A DNA stretch of 64,000 bases from NCBI GenBank assembly GCA_003104995.1, contig PQAO01000027.1, positions 36,799 through 100,798 of the forward strand. The letters are read 5' to 3'. The notes under the pieces were generated by a model, which saw nothing but the letters and a program-made list of their open reading frames with translations, was not told the origin of the DNA and searched no databases. Positions 27,672-36,203 of the stretch are shown one piece after another; the first letter of the stretch is position 1, and each line of letters starts with the position of its first letter. The position numbers and the translations under genes were made by a program. This DNA is from Dehalococcoidia bacterium. GTDB taxonomy: Bacteria; Chloroflexota; Dehalococcoidia; Tepidiformales; Tepidiformaceae.

Positions 27672-30062
27672 CTACGGCTGGTTGTGCGAGCTGTGATCCT
27701 CGGCCTGTCCCCCCGGGCTGTCGCCGCCCCACCATCCCCGGTCGATGCCGGTGAAGACGGTCAACGGGAGCACAAGGACCACGGCGGCGGTGACCATCGC
27801 AAAGATCGGGCCCCGGTTGGCGACGAGCGTGTTCTGGACGGGAGCGGAGTATTCGTTGCCACTGGCACGGGCCAGGTGCCTCGACTTCGTGCGCAGGCGC
27901 AGGCTGTTGGCCATCACGCTGACGGAGCTGAACGCCATCGCAGCGCCCGCCAGGATGGGGTTCAGCAACCCCAGGGCCGCTACCGGGATGGCGACAACGT
28001 TGTAACCGAACGCCCAGACCAGGTTCTGGCGAATGGTCGTCAGGGTCGCCCGGCTCAGGGCAATCGCTTCGGCGATCTTCGAAACGTCACCGTTGAGCAG
28101 CGTTATGTCTCCAGCTTCGATGGCGACATCGGTGCCGGTACTCATCGCGATGCCGACATCGGCCTGGGCGAGGGCTGGCGCGTCGTTGATCCCGTCGCCG
28201 ACCATCGCCACGAACAGACCCTCGGCCTGCAACTCCCGCACGAGGGCGAGCTTATCTTCCGGCTTGGCCCCGGCCCGGAACTCCGTGATGCCCACCCGGC
28301 CGGCGACCGCGGCTGCCGCGCGCTCGTTGTCGCCGGTCATCATGATGACGCGGAGGCCCTGGGCACGGAGCGCCTCGACGGCGCGGCGGGCGTTCTGCTT
28401 CACATCGTCGGCGATACCAAATAGCCCCTCTATGCGGCCGTCCACGGCGACGGCGATGACGGTCCTTCCGGCGGCTTCCATGGCTGCCACCCGCTCGCGG
28501 AAGTCGTCTGTAAGCGGGAAGCCGTACTCCTCGAAGAGGCGGAGGTTGCCAGCCAGCACGAGTTGTCCCTCCACCATCGCCTGGACACCCCGGGCGGTGA
28601 CCGCTTCGAAATTACTGGCGGCGCCGATCGGCAGGTTCGCGTCCACCGCGGCGTCGACGATGGCACGGCTGAGGGGATGTTCGCTTGGCGACTCCGCGGT
28701 GGCTGCCAGCGAGAGCAACTGATCGGTTGAGAGCGCACCGAGGGTCACGACCTCGAGGACCTGGGGGCGCCCCTCGGTGAGGGTGCCCGTCTTGTCGAGC
28801 ACGACAGCATTCAGCTTCCGGGTGCGCTGGAGGACTTCGGCGTTCTTGATGAGGATGCCGCGCTCTGCGCCCATGCCGGACCCAACCATGATGGCGGTAG
28901 GGGTGGCCAGGCCAAGGGCGCAGGGGCAGGCAACAACGAGGACTGCCACGGCCGCGACCATTCCGGCTTCCCAGTTCCCGGCGGCGAGTCCCCAGGTAAG
29001 GAACGTGGCCGCGGCGATCACGATGACGACCGGCACAAACACCGCCGCAACCTGGTCCACGAGCTTCTGGATGGGCGCCTTGGAGCCCTGCGCTTCCTCG
29101 ACCATGCGAGCCATGCGGCGCAGGGCCGTATCCTCACCTACCGCCGTTGCTTCGACCTGGATCACGCCATTCTGATTGATCGTGCCGCCGATGACGTGCT
29201 CGCCGGCGCGCCGCTCCACCGGGATGGACTCGCCGGTGAGCATCGATTCATCGATGGTGCTGTGGCCTTCGCGGATGATGCCGTCGACGGCGATGCGCTG
29301 GCCCGGGCGGACGACGAAGATGTCGCCGCGGACGACCTGCTCGATGGGCACTTCGGTTTCCACGCCGTCGCGGAGGACCTGCGCCGAACGGGCGCTGAGC
29401 CCGAGAAGCGCGCGGATGGCGCTGGAGGCGGCGCCCTTCGAGGTTTCCTCGAAGTACTTGCCCATGGTGATAAACACCAGCACGGCCGCGCTCACATCGA
29501 AGAACATGTGCTCATGGCTGTTGGTTATGACAACCCAAACGCTATAAACGAACGCCACGCTCGTCCCGAGCGCCACGAGGACATCCATGTTCGGGTTGAG
29601 GTGGCGAAGGCTCGTGTACGAACCCTTGTAGAACCGCCAGCCCAGCCCGATCTGCACCGGTGTCGCGAGCAGCATGACTATCCAGCCGTGCAACCGGGGG
29701 TCATCGTTGATGTGCATCCCGGCGATGTCCATCGACATCGCCAGGATGATGGTGGGGATGGCCAGGACGGACCCGGCGATCAGCTGGATCAGGGTGTTTC
29801 GGGCGTGGACCGCGCGCTCTTCCTTCCGGTCCTTGCCGGCGGCGGCGGGAGCCGCACCATAGCCGGCCTTTTCGACGGCGGCGACCAGCGCCTCGACGGG
29901 CACGGCCGCCGCGAGGGTGACACGGGCGTTCTCGGCGGCGAAGTTTACGCTGGCCGTTTCGACCCCCTCGACCTTGCCGAGCGCCCGCTCGACGCGCCGG
30001 ACGCACGAAGCGCAGGTCATTCCGCTGATGTCGAGGGTGACGGCTGTGGTATCGGCTGGCAT
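27672..30062 (-). CDS. copA: Copper-exporting P-type ATPase
   Basis: A 796-residue P1B ATPase that pumps Cu(I) out of the cell. One N-terminal heavy-metal domain carries GMTCASC (Cys17, Cys20). The membrane metal site CPC is in VACPCALGLATPT (about residue 377), the phosphorylated Asp in DKTGTLT (about 421), and the hinge in VGDGINDAPAL (about 620). The last membrane pair reads NLVWAFGYNVVAIPVAALG and ends with ASVMANSLRLR-type sequence, the Cu(I) subclass signature. Start ATG 30062 has AAGGAG eight bases upstream. It follows copZ by 21 bases in the csoR-copZ-copA operon. Confidence 0.96.
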   Translation of the reverse strand: MPADTTAVTLDISGMTCASCVRRVERALGKVEGVETASVNFAAENARVTLAAAVPVEALVAAVEKAGYGAAPAAAGKDRKEERAVHARNTLIQLIAGSVLAIPTIILAMSMDIAGMHINDDPRLHGWIVMLLATPVQIGLGWRFYKGSYTSLRHLNPNMDVLVALGTSVAFVYSVWVVITNSHEHMFFDVSAAVLVFITMGKYFEETSKGAASSAIRALLGLSARSAQVLRDGVETEVPIEQVVRGDIFVVRPGQRIAVDGIIREGHSTIDESMLTGESIPVERRAGEHVIGGTINQNGVIQVEATAVGEDTALRRMARMVEEAQGSKAPIQKLVDQVAAVFVPVVIVIAAATFLTWGLAAGNWEAGMVAAVAVLVVACPCALGLATPTAIMVGSGMGAERGILIKNAEVLQRTRKLNAVVLDKTGTLTEGRPQVLEVVTLGALSTDQLLSLAATAESPSEHPLSRAIVDAAVDANLPIGAASNFEAVTARGVQAMVEGQLVLAGNLRLFEEYGFPLTDDFRERVAAMEAAGRTVIAVAVDGRIEGLFGIADDVKQNARRAVEALRAQGLRVIMMTGDNERAAAAVAGRVGITEFRAGAKPEDKLALVRELQAEGLFVAMVGDGINDAPALAQADVGIAMSTGTDVAIEAGDITLLNGDVSKIAEAIALSRATLTTIRQNLVWAFGYNVVAIPVAALGLLNPILAGAAMAFSSVSVMANSLRLRTKSRHLARASGNEYSAPVQNTLVANRGPIFAMVTAAVVLVLPLTVFTGIDRGWWGGDSPGGQAEDHSSHNQP

Positions 30063-30083
30063 GGTGAGAACTCCTTGCGTGGG

Positions 30084-30293
30084 CTAGCGGACGGTGGCCG
30101 CGTAGCCCTCCTCTTCGACCGCTTCGATCAGCTTCGCGACATCGACTTCGTCCGCGGTGACGGTGGCCTTCTTGTCCTCAAGACTGACGACGGCGTCGGC
30201 GACGCCGGGGACATCCTTGAGGGCGTTGGTGACGGAGCGGACGCAGTGATCGCAGGTCATGCCGGTGACGTCGAGTTCGATGGTTGTTGCCAT
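30084..30293 (-). CDS. copZ: Copper chaperone
   Basis: A 69-residue heavy-metal-associated domain (ferredoxin-like fold) with the copper motif GMTCDHC near the N-terminus and the ending IEAVEEEGYAATV. It shuttles Cu(I) to CopA in the cytoplasm. ATG 30293 follows AGGAG. It lies between csoR (31 bases upstream) and copA (21 bases downstream), so all three are likely one copper-induced transcript. Confidence 0.93.
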   Translation of the reverse strand: MATTIELDVTGMTCDHCVRSVTNALKDVPGVADAVVSLEDKKATVTADEVDVAKLIEAVEEEGYAATVR

Positions 30294-30324
30294 GGCTATG
30301 GTCTCCTGGTGTGATTCTTTGCAC

Positions 30325-30600
30325 TCAAGCTTCAGCGGGACCCTGGACCTTATAGAGCCGCAGGAGTTCGGCGATTGCTTTCTCCTGCTCGCCCCCGGTC
30401 ATCATCTCGATGACGTGGGTCCGGAGGTGGCCCTCGATCACCAGTCCGTCGAGGCTCCGGAGCGCCTTCTGGATCGAGAGCGACAGGTCCAGGATGTCCA
30501 TGCAGTAGCGGTCATCTTCGAGCTGCTTCTGCAAGGCCTGCACCTGGCCCGCGATGATCTTCATGCGGCGGAGTGCCTGGCGGCGGGTGTCTGGGGTCAA
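30325..30600 (-). CDS. csoR: Copper-sensing repressor, CsoR family (C-H-H type)
   Basis: A 91-residue all-helical DNA-binding repressor. It starts at TTG 30600 behind GGTGG. The metal residues by alignment of the family pattern are Cys33 (DRYCMDIL), His58 and His62 (EGHLRTHV), so the usual second cysteine of C-H-C CsoR is histidine. From memory, the Thermus thermophilus CsoR also uses C-H-H and senses copper, and RcnR-type nickel sensors share the H-x3-H pair; the copZ-copA neighbours favour copper. It probably binds the palindrome at its own promoter and releases it when metal binds. Confidence 0.92.
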   Translation of the reverse strand: MTPDTRRQALRRMKIIAGQVQALQKQLEDDRYCMDILDLSLSIQKALRSLDGLVIEGHLRTHVIEMMTGGEQEKAIAELLRLYKVQGPAEA

Positions 30601-30614
30601 CTGGGTCCACCTGA

Positions 30615-30659
30615 ATAGGGTACCCCCCTATCCTACGTACAGAGGGGCAGCGCGCGCAA
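30615..30659 (-). promoter_or_regulatory. csoR-copZ-copA promoter and candidate CsoR operator
   Basis: On the minus strand: TTGCGC (30659-30654), an 18-base spacer and TAGGAT (30635-30630). Overlapping the -10 and start point is the inverted repeat ATAGGG-N5-CCCTAT (30615-30631), a GC-tract palindrome of the type bound by CsoR repressors. The placement would block transcription of the copper operon. Confidence 0.7.
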
Positions 30660-30705
30660 GGGAGAAATCTTCAGAATTTGGACGGAAATTTGACGGTAGC
30701 GGAGG

Positions 30706-31905
30706 CTAACGGCCACCGATGGCGCGGTGGTGACGCAGGGCCTCGATCTCCTGCCATTCGAAGCCGAACTCGAGCAGGACTTCTTCCGTGTGTTGCCCGA
30801 ACTCCGGGGCGCCCGTGCGGATGCTCCCTGGAGTTGTCTCGAGTTGGACTGCCGGCCCGACGATCTTGCGGCGCTCCCCCGGCGAGTGCTCGTATTCGAC
30901 GATGTACTCGTTCGCGACCACCTGCGGGTCTTCGATGATCTGGGCGTAGTCCTGCACCGGCGCCACCGGCAGCCCCTTGTTGCACAGGTACTCGACCCAG
31001 TCCCACTGGTCGCGGGTGGCGAACATCTTGTCCAGTTCCGCGATGAGCTCCGAACGATGCTCGTAGTGGTCGGGGAGGCGGCAGAACCGAGGGTCGTCGC
31101 GAAGGTCTGGCCGTTCCACTGCCTCGCAGAACGGGATCCACCAGCGCCCGATCTGGGACATGCTGAGGGCAATCCAGCCGCCATCGCGGCACTGGTAGAC
31201 GTTCCACATCGGCGCGGCCTGCTCGCGTGCGCGGCGCGGCGGGACAGCGCCGGTGAACAGCGTGCCGGTGATGTTGAACGACTGGAGCATGACCTGGCCG
31301 CCGAGGAGGGAGGCATCGAGGTGTTGGCCCTCTCCGGTGCGGGCACGGTGCCAGAGTGCCAGGAGGATGCCATATGAGAGCGAGATCGCGCCCACCTGGT
31401 CGGCCATGCCGCCGAACGAGAAGACCGGAGCGAGGTCCGGCGGCCCCTGGGTCATCATGGTGCCCCCGCGAGCCTGGCCGAGGATGTCCATCGCCGGCCA
31501 CGTGCGGTGCGGGCCCTTTATGCCGTAGCCGGATGCGGAAGCGTAGATGATCGCCGGGTTGCGGGCTTTCACCTCGGCGTAGGCCAGCCCGAGCTTTTCC
31601 ATCACGCCCTGGCGCATGTTCTGGACGAACACGTCGGCTTTCTCCGCCAGGCGGAGCACCGTCTCGCGCCCTTCGGGCGTTTTGAGGTCGACCACGATGC
31701 CGCGCTTATTCCGGTTATGGCTTTCGAAATAGGCCTCGCTGACGCCCCGGCCGGGGTCGGGAGAGTCGGGTCCCTCGACCTTAATGACATTCGCGCCAAA
31801 ATCCGCGAGCATCGCGGTGGCATAGGTGCCTTGCTGCCAGATGGTGCAATCGATCACGGTCAGACCGGATAGAGGCAGACCTGTGTGTGGGACATCCGGA
31901 AACAT
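30706..31905 (-). CDS. CaiB/BaiF family CoA-transferase
   Basis: A 399-residue class III CoA-transferase, moving CoA between carboxylic acids. ATG 31905 (second Met of the track) lies four bases after GGAGG. Family features: LSGLTVIDCTIWQQGTYATAMLADFGANVIKVE at the start, SHNRNKRGIVVDLKTPEG, and the catalytic aspartate in AMDILGQA. The GARGGTMMTQG and GQHLDASLLGGQ segments also fit. The substrate is unknown. A second family member lies at 46.2 kb (not adjacent). It is divergent from the methyltransferase gene. Confidence 0.9.
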   Translation of the reverse strand: MFPDVPHTGLPLSGLTVIDCTIWQQGTYATAMLADFGANVIKVEGPDSPDPGRGVSEAYFESHNRNKRGIVVDLKTPEGRETVLRLAEKADVFVQNMRQGVMEKLGLAYAEVKARNPAIIYASASGYGIKGPHRTWPAMDILGQARGGTMMTQGPPDLAPVFSFGGMADQVGAISLSYGILLALWHRARTGEGQHLDASLLGGQVMLQSFNITGTLFTGAVPPRRAREQAAPMWNVYQCRDGGWIALSMSQIGRWWIPFCEAVERPDLRDDPRFCRLPDHYEHRSELIAELDKMFATRDQWDWVEYLCNKGLPVAPVQDYAQIIEDPQVVANEYIVEYEHSPGERRKIVGPAVQLETTPGSIRTGAPEFGQHTEEVLLEFGFEWQEIEALRHHRAIGGR

Positions 31906-31987
31906 CACCCCTCCGGGGCCCGGGGAGGACGGGCATGCCCGGGATTCTCTGGAGGTGCGCCGGGGATGTCAATGAGGAGGGAACGAG

Positions 31988-32617
31988 ATGGCAACGCGCT
32001 CAGGCCACAGGGGATTCGCCGCCGTTTGGGACTGGATGAGCCGGCATGAGCCCAGGAGTGAGAAGGAATTGCGGGCCCGGACTGCCGGCGGGTGCCGCGG
32101 ACTGACCCTCGAATTCGGTTTCGGCGTGGGTGCGAACTGGTCGTTTCTCCCGCCCCAGGTGGACTATGTTGGCATCGAGCCGGATGCCTATATGAGGTCC
32201 CGGGCCGCCCACCACGAGCGGCCGAAGACCCGCAGTTTCGACTTGCGGGACGGCGACGCCCAGGCGTTGGAGATCCCGGATGCGAGCGTGGACACCGTCC
32301 TGGCGACGTTTGTCTTCTGTACGATCCCGGATGCGGCGGCAGCCCTGCGGGAGGCCCGGCGGGTGCTTCGGCCCGACGGGCAGTTGCGGTTCTGCGAACA
32401 CGTGCGGCCCGCGGGGCGGGTGTCGGGGCGGGCCACGGATGTCCTCGCTCCTCCCTGGTCGAGGCTGGCTGGCGGCTGCCACCCGAACCGGCGCACGCTT
32501 GCAGTGATCGAGGCAGCCGGGTTCGAACTGACGGAGCTTGAGCGGACAAGGATAGGGCCGCTCCCGGCCATACTCGGGGTTGCCCGGCCAGCGCCGGGAG
32601 CCCCGCAGGAGGGTTGA
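31988..32617 (+). CDS. Class I SAM-dependent methyltransferase
   Basis: A 209-residue Rossmann methyltransferase of the UbiE/MT11 type. Motif I is LEFGFGVGANWSFL (about residue 42), the acidic ribose-binding residue in VGIEPDAYM, motif II in GDAQALEIPDASVDTVLATF, and LREARRVLRPDGQLRFCEHV is post-motif. The last part resembles small-molecule or quinone/lipid methylases; the substrate cannot be named. The start ATG 31988 follows GAGGAGG. Its stop TGA (32615-32617) lies two bases before the nfo start, so the two are translationally linked. Confidence 0.88.
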   Translation: MATRSGHRGFAAVWDWMSRHEPRSEKELRARTAGGCRGLTLEFGFGVGANWSFLPPQVDYVGIEPDAYMRSRAAHHERPKTRSFDLRDGDAQALEIPDASVDTVLATFVFCTIPDAAAALREARRVLRPDGQLRFCEHVRPAGRVSGRATDVLAPPWSRLAGGCHPNRRTLAVIEAAGFELTELERTRIGPLPAILGVARPAPGAPQEG

Positions 32618-32619
32618 CC

Positions 32620-33522
32620 GTGCGAATTGGCGCCCATGTTTCCAGCGCCGGGGGCCACCACCTCGTCTTCGAGCGTGCCCGCGCGATCGGCGCAGAAGCG
32701 GTCCAGCTGTTCATTTCGGCGCCGCAGCAATGGAAGCTGCCGGACCCCGGCGACGAGCAGGTCGGCCTCTTTTGCCGGCAGCGGGATGCCGCCGGGATCC
32801 CGGCGTTCTTCCACGGCGTCTACCTGATCAACTTTGGGAGCCAGGACGAGGCGCTCCTGGGCCGCTCAATCGCCTCACTCAAGGCGTACCGGCATTTCGC
32901 CGGCCAGATGGGTGTGGTCGGCACAATCTTCCACGTCGGCAGCCACCTTGGGGCCGGGTTCGATGAGGCGATGGTCGAGCGCATCGCCCGGATGCTGGGC
33001 GATGTCCTCGATGACGAGCCCGACAATCCGTCACTCCTGATCCTCGAAAACAACGCCGGCCAGGGGAACTGCATCGGCGGCAAGTTCGAAGAACTCGGGA
33101 CCCTCATCGGCGGGCTCGGAGGGGACCCGCGCGTCGGCGTCTGTATCGACACCTGCCACGCCTATGCCATGGGCTACGACCTCGCGACCGACGAAGGCTG
33201 CGCCACAGCCATGGAGGAGTTCGACCGGGAAGTGGGCTTCGGACGCCTCGTGGCCGTCCACGCGAACGACACAAAGCAGCCGCTCGGCACGTTCCGGGAC
33301 CGGCACGAGAATATCGGCGAGGGCCACATTGGGATCGACGGCTTCAGGACGTTGATGGCTCACCCGGCGTTCCGGGAAGTGCCCTTCTTGCTGGAAGTGC
33401 CCGGGTTCGACGGCAAAGGGCCGGACGCGAAGAACATCCGGCGCCTGAAGAAGATCCGCAGCGAGCTCGGCATCGAAGCGCCGAAGCTTCCGCCGATTTC
33501 CCGGTTGGCGCAGGCCCGATAG
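32620..33522 (+). CDS. nfo: Endonuclease IV (AP endonuclease)
   Basis: A 300-residue TIM-barrel zinc nuclease that cuts DNA 5' to abasic sites in base excision repair. I choose GTG 32620 (VRIGAHVSSAGG), seven bases after GGAGG, rather than the TTG of the track. The metal ligands appear in GAHVS, IFHVGSHLG, LENNAGQGNCIGG, DTCHAYAMGYD, VHANDTKQP and HENIGEGHIG, all normal. Family length is 280-310. The gene follows the methyltransferase and precedes a small unknown gene. Confidence 0.96.
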   Translation: MRIGAHVSSAGGHHLVFERARAIGAEAVQLFISAPQQWKLPDPGDEQVGLFCRQRDAAGIPAFFHGVYLINFGSQDEALLGRSIASLKAYRHFAGQMGVVGTIFHVGSHLGAGFDEAMVERIARMLGDVLDDEPDNPSLLILENNAGQGNCIGGKFEELGTLIGGLGGDPRVGVCIDTCHAYAMGYDLATDEGCATAMEEFDREVGFGRLVAVHANDTKQPLGTFRDRHENIGEGHIGIDGFRTLMAHPAFREVPFLLEVPGFDGKGPDAKNIRRLKKIRSELGIEAPKLPPISRLAQAR

Positions 33523-33561
33523 GCTGGGTGCATCAACACCAGAGCGGCGAGGACAGGACAC

Positions 33562-33867
33562 GTGCCCCTGACAGGGAAGCTCCAGGGGGAGCTCTTTACC
33601 GAATGCGCAGGCTGGATCTGGGAACAGCTCCAGGAAGACGGTTACCAGCTCCAGGGCGAGCTCGTCGAGCTGATCCTGGAGACGGAGCGCGAGCTCGCCG
33701 TGCATACCCGGCCGCTGGACGAGATCGCGCAACTGCTCGAAGACGAGTTCCGGGTCCGCGGGATCAAGGCGGAACCATTCGGGATCGAGGCGCCGCTCAT
33801 CCGGGCAGTGCTCGAGTGGGAAGAGGACTTCCTCGGCTTCGCGGGGATCTCGCGCGCGGAGAGTTGA
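33562..33867 (+). CDS. Conserved hypothetical protein, 101 residues
   Basis: The reading frame begins with GTG 33562 (MPLTGKLQGELFTECAG) and is rich in acidic helical segments such as LQEDGYQLQGELVELILETERELA and IAQLLEDEFRVRGIKAEP. No membrane segment or signal. I do not recognise the family. The high GC at codon third positions and placement between nfo and glmS on the same strand support a real gene; there is no function to give. Confidence 0.65.
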   Translation: MPLTGKLQGELFTECAGWIWEQLQEDGYQLQGELVELILETERELAVHTRPLDEIAQLLEDEFRVRGIKAEPFGIEAPLIRAVLEWEEDFLGFAGISRAES

Positions 33868-33966
33868 CCTCGCGCCCCGGGGTGGCCGAAACTCGGGGCA
33901 CCCTACCCGCTGGAGGTGAGCCGCCCGGCCTACCAATACCCACGGCACGCAGAGAGCACAACACCA

Positions 33967-34110
33967 AGCGCCAGGTCCGCCATTACGGCGGATGACGAGG
34001 CGGGGGCAGCATCGAAAGACTCGGCGGATGGCCCCCCGGCAGGCACAGCCGCAGGACGCACACAAACCAGCACGGGCAACCGGCTGACAAAGGTGGTCCA
34101 GGTGCCAGGG
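33967..34110 (+). ncRNA. glmS ribozyme (glucosamine-6-phosphate riboswitch)
   Basis: The 362-base gap before glmS (33868-34229) holds a glmS ribozyme. Conserved core pieces occur in order: cleavage site A|GCGCC at 33967/33968, P1 arm GTCCGCC-ATTA-CGGCGGAT, then GACGAGG, ATCGAAAGAC, TCGGCGGATG with the pairing GGGGGC/GCCCCCC, and CACAGCCGCAGG; the 3' end (34091-34110) is approximate. By family knowledge, glucosamine-6-phosphate acts as a cofactor for self-cleavage, and the cut mRNA is destroyed, giving feedback on glmS. About 120 bases of leader with no other clear structure follow before the start; no promoter of note was found upstream. Confidence 0.95.
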
Positions 34111-34229
34111 GTTCGCACCCCCTTCGCTCTTCACATCGTCCCCTTCCGGAACGAACAGCGCCCTTCCCGGGCGTGCCGCGTGCTGCCGTCCGCTCCCTAC
34201 GGGGAGCCAGGCAAAGGGAGAACCTCGGA

Positions 34230-36077
34230 ATGTGTGGAATCGTCGGATATGCGGGTGAACGCCCCGCCATCCCGGTCCTGCTGCGCGCGCTGACGGACCT
34301 GGAATACCGTGGCTATGACTCGGCGGGCATCGCCGTGCTCGACCCGACAAGCGCAGGCCTTCGGATCACGAAGCGGCAGGGCAAGATCGCCAATCTCGAA
34401 TCGGCGCTCAACGGGAGCATCGGGCAGGCGACCACCGGCATCGGTCACACTCGCTGGGCAACGCACGGGAAGCCGAGCGACCAGAACGCCCACCCCCACC
34501 TCAGCTGCAACGGCGAGGTCGTGGTCATTCACAACGGCATCGTTGAGAACTATGCCGAACTTCGCGCCGGCCTTATCGCCGCCGGTCACCGCTTCGCGAG
34601 CGAGACCGACACCGAAACCATCGCCCACCTGATGGAGGACCGGCTGAAGGCGGGTGACTCCCTCCTGGAGGCGCTGCGCCAGACGGCATTACGGCTCCAG
34701 GGTTCGCAGGCGATTGTCGCCATGGCGGAGCGGGATCCGGGCGCCATGGTGGCGGCCCGAGTGGGGAACGCCGGCGGCGTGGTGATCGGATATGGCGACG
34801 GCGAGATGATGCTGGCGAGTGACCTCGCGGCCGTGCTCCCGCTGACGCAGGAGGTCGCCTTCCTGGCGGACCAGCAGCTGGCCCGGCTGGACCGGGCTGG
34901 AGCAGTGTTCATCGATGCGGCGGGGTCTCCAGTGGATGTCCCCCGGCGGAAGATCCCCATCGACCCGGTCAGCGCACTCAAGGGCGAGTACCAGCACTTC
35001 ATGCTCAAGGAGATCATGGAGCAGCCGGAGGCACTCTCCGACACCATCTGGAGCCTCGGCACCCTTGACCCGGCGGAGCTGTACCTGGATGACCTGGGGC
35101 CGGCGCTCGAACGGCTTGGGCAGGTCGAGCGTGTCGTGCTCATCGGCATGGGTACCAGCCTTCATGCGGCCATGATCGGCCAGAGGTACATCGAGGCGTT
35201 TGCCCAGGTGCCCGCCGATACAGACAACGCCAGCGAGTTCCGGTACCGCGACCCGATCGTCGGTCCGAACACGCTCGTCATATCGGTCAGCCAATCGGGG
35301 GAGACGGTCGATGTGCTCGAAGCGATGGCCGTGGCGAAGGCGAAAGGGGCGTTGCAGGTGACCATCTGCAACACCGAGGGGGCCCAGACCACGCGGGTGG
35401 CCGACGGCACGGTGTACACGCGTGCGGGCCTAGAGCGGGGCGTGGCCAGCACCAAGTGTTTTACGGCGTCGGTGGTTGCGCTCTACGTGCTGGCCCTCCG
35501 GCTCGGCCTGGCGAAGGGCAGGATCACTCCCAGTGTGCTCCAGGAGCGGATGCATGAGGTCGCCCGAGTCCCCGAGGCAGTCGCCCGGGTGCTCCGTCAG
35601 GCTCCGGTCTACAGGCGGATGGCCAGGCATTTTGCGACCACCCAGCACCTCCTGTTCCTCGGACGGGGACTTGCCTTCCCGGCCGCCATGGAAGGGGCAC
35701 TGAAAATGAAGGAGATCAGCTACATCCATGCCGAGGGATACGCGGCTGGCGAAATGAAGCACGGTCCGATCGCGCTCATCGACCCCAACTTCCCAACGAT
35801 CGCCATAGCCACGAAGCACGCATTGCGATCGAAGATCGTGTCGAACATCGAGCAGGTCCAGGCCCGCGGGGGCGAAGTCACCGCGGTTGTCACGGAAGGC
35901 GACGAACAGATTGCGAAACTCGCTGATGCGACGATCACGGTGCCGGAGGTGTCGGCGCTGCTTGAGCCGGTGGTGGCTTCGATTCCGCTTCAACTGCTCT
36001 CGTACTATGTGGCGGTGCAACGCGGATGCGATGTCGATCAGCCACGAAATCTGGCAAAAACCGTAACAGTAGAGTGA
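34230..36077 (+). CDS. glmS: Glutamine-fructose-6-phosphate aminotransferase (isomerizing)
   Basis: A 615-residue enzyme making glucosamine-6-phosphate for peptidoglycan and other amino sugars. Start ATG 34230 gives MCGIVGYAG with the catalytic Cys at residue 2, which fixes the start; the ORF track start is 57 bases too early. The glutaminase domain shows GHTRWATHGKPS and AHPHLSCNGEV; two SIS sugar-isomerase domains follow (VLIGMGTSLHAA, ISVSQSGETVDVLEA, LGRGLAFPAAMEGALKMKEISY) ending with the usual NLAKTVTVE. GGGAG precedes the start. Controlled by the upstream ribozyme. Confidence 0.98.
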   Translation: MCGIVGYAGERPAIPVLLRALTDLEYRGYDSAGIAVLDPTSAGLRITKRQGKIANLESALNGSIGQATTGIGHTRWATHGKPSDQNAHPHLSCNGEVVVIHNGIVENYAELRAGLIAAGHRFASETDTETIAHLMEDRLKAGDSLLEALRQTALRLQGSQAIVAMAERDPGAMVAARVGNAGGVVIGYGDGEMMLASDLAAVLPLTQEVAFLADQQLARLDRAGAVFIDAAGSPVDVPRRKIPIDPVSALKGEYQHFMLKEIMEQPEALSDTIWSLGTLDPAELYLDDLGPALERLGQVERVVLIGMGTSLHAAMIGQRYIEAFAQVPADTDNASEFRYRDPIVGPNTLVISVSQSGETVDVLEAMAVAKAKGALQVTICNTEGAQTTRVADGTVYTRAGLERGVASTKCFTASVVALYVLALRLGLAKGRITPSVLQERMHEVARVPEAVARVLRQAPVYRRMARHFATTQHLLFLGRGLAFPAAMEGALKMKEISYIHAEGYAAGEMKHGPIALIDPNFPTIAIATKHALRSKIVSNIEQVQARGGEVTAVVTEGDEQIAKLADATITVPEVSALLEPVVASIPLQLLSYYVAVQRGCDVDQPRNLAKTVTVE

Positions 36078-36098
36078 GAGGACCGATGGGGATGGTAT

Positions 36099-36147
36099 GT
36101 TCGGGCCGAACGGAGGGGAGCATGTTGCGCCCGAACCGGTCTATAAT
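36099..36147 (+). promoter_or_regulatory. Palindromic operator-like site and -10 box upstream of ppsA
   Basis: A perfect 13-base palindrome GTTCGGGCCGAAC (36099-36111) and a second copy of its half, GCCCGAAC (36129-36136), sit just upstream of TATAAT (36142-36147), 57 bases before the ppsA start. The arrangement looks like a regulator binding site across the -35 region; no canonical -35 is visible. Confidence 0.55.
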
Positions 36148-36203
36148 CGGGCGACCGAAGCCATCGGTCTGCACTATGCGCGGTCCGTGGAGGTATAGGC
36201 AGA

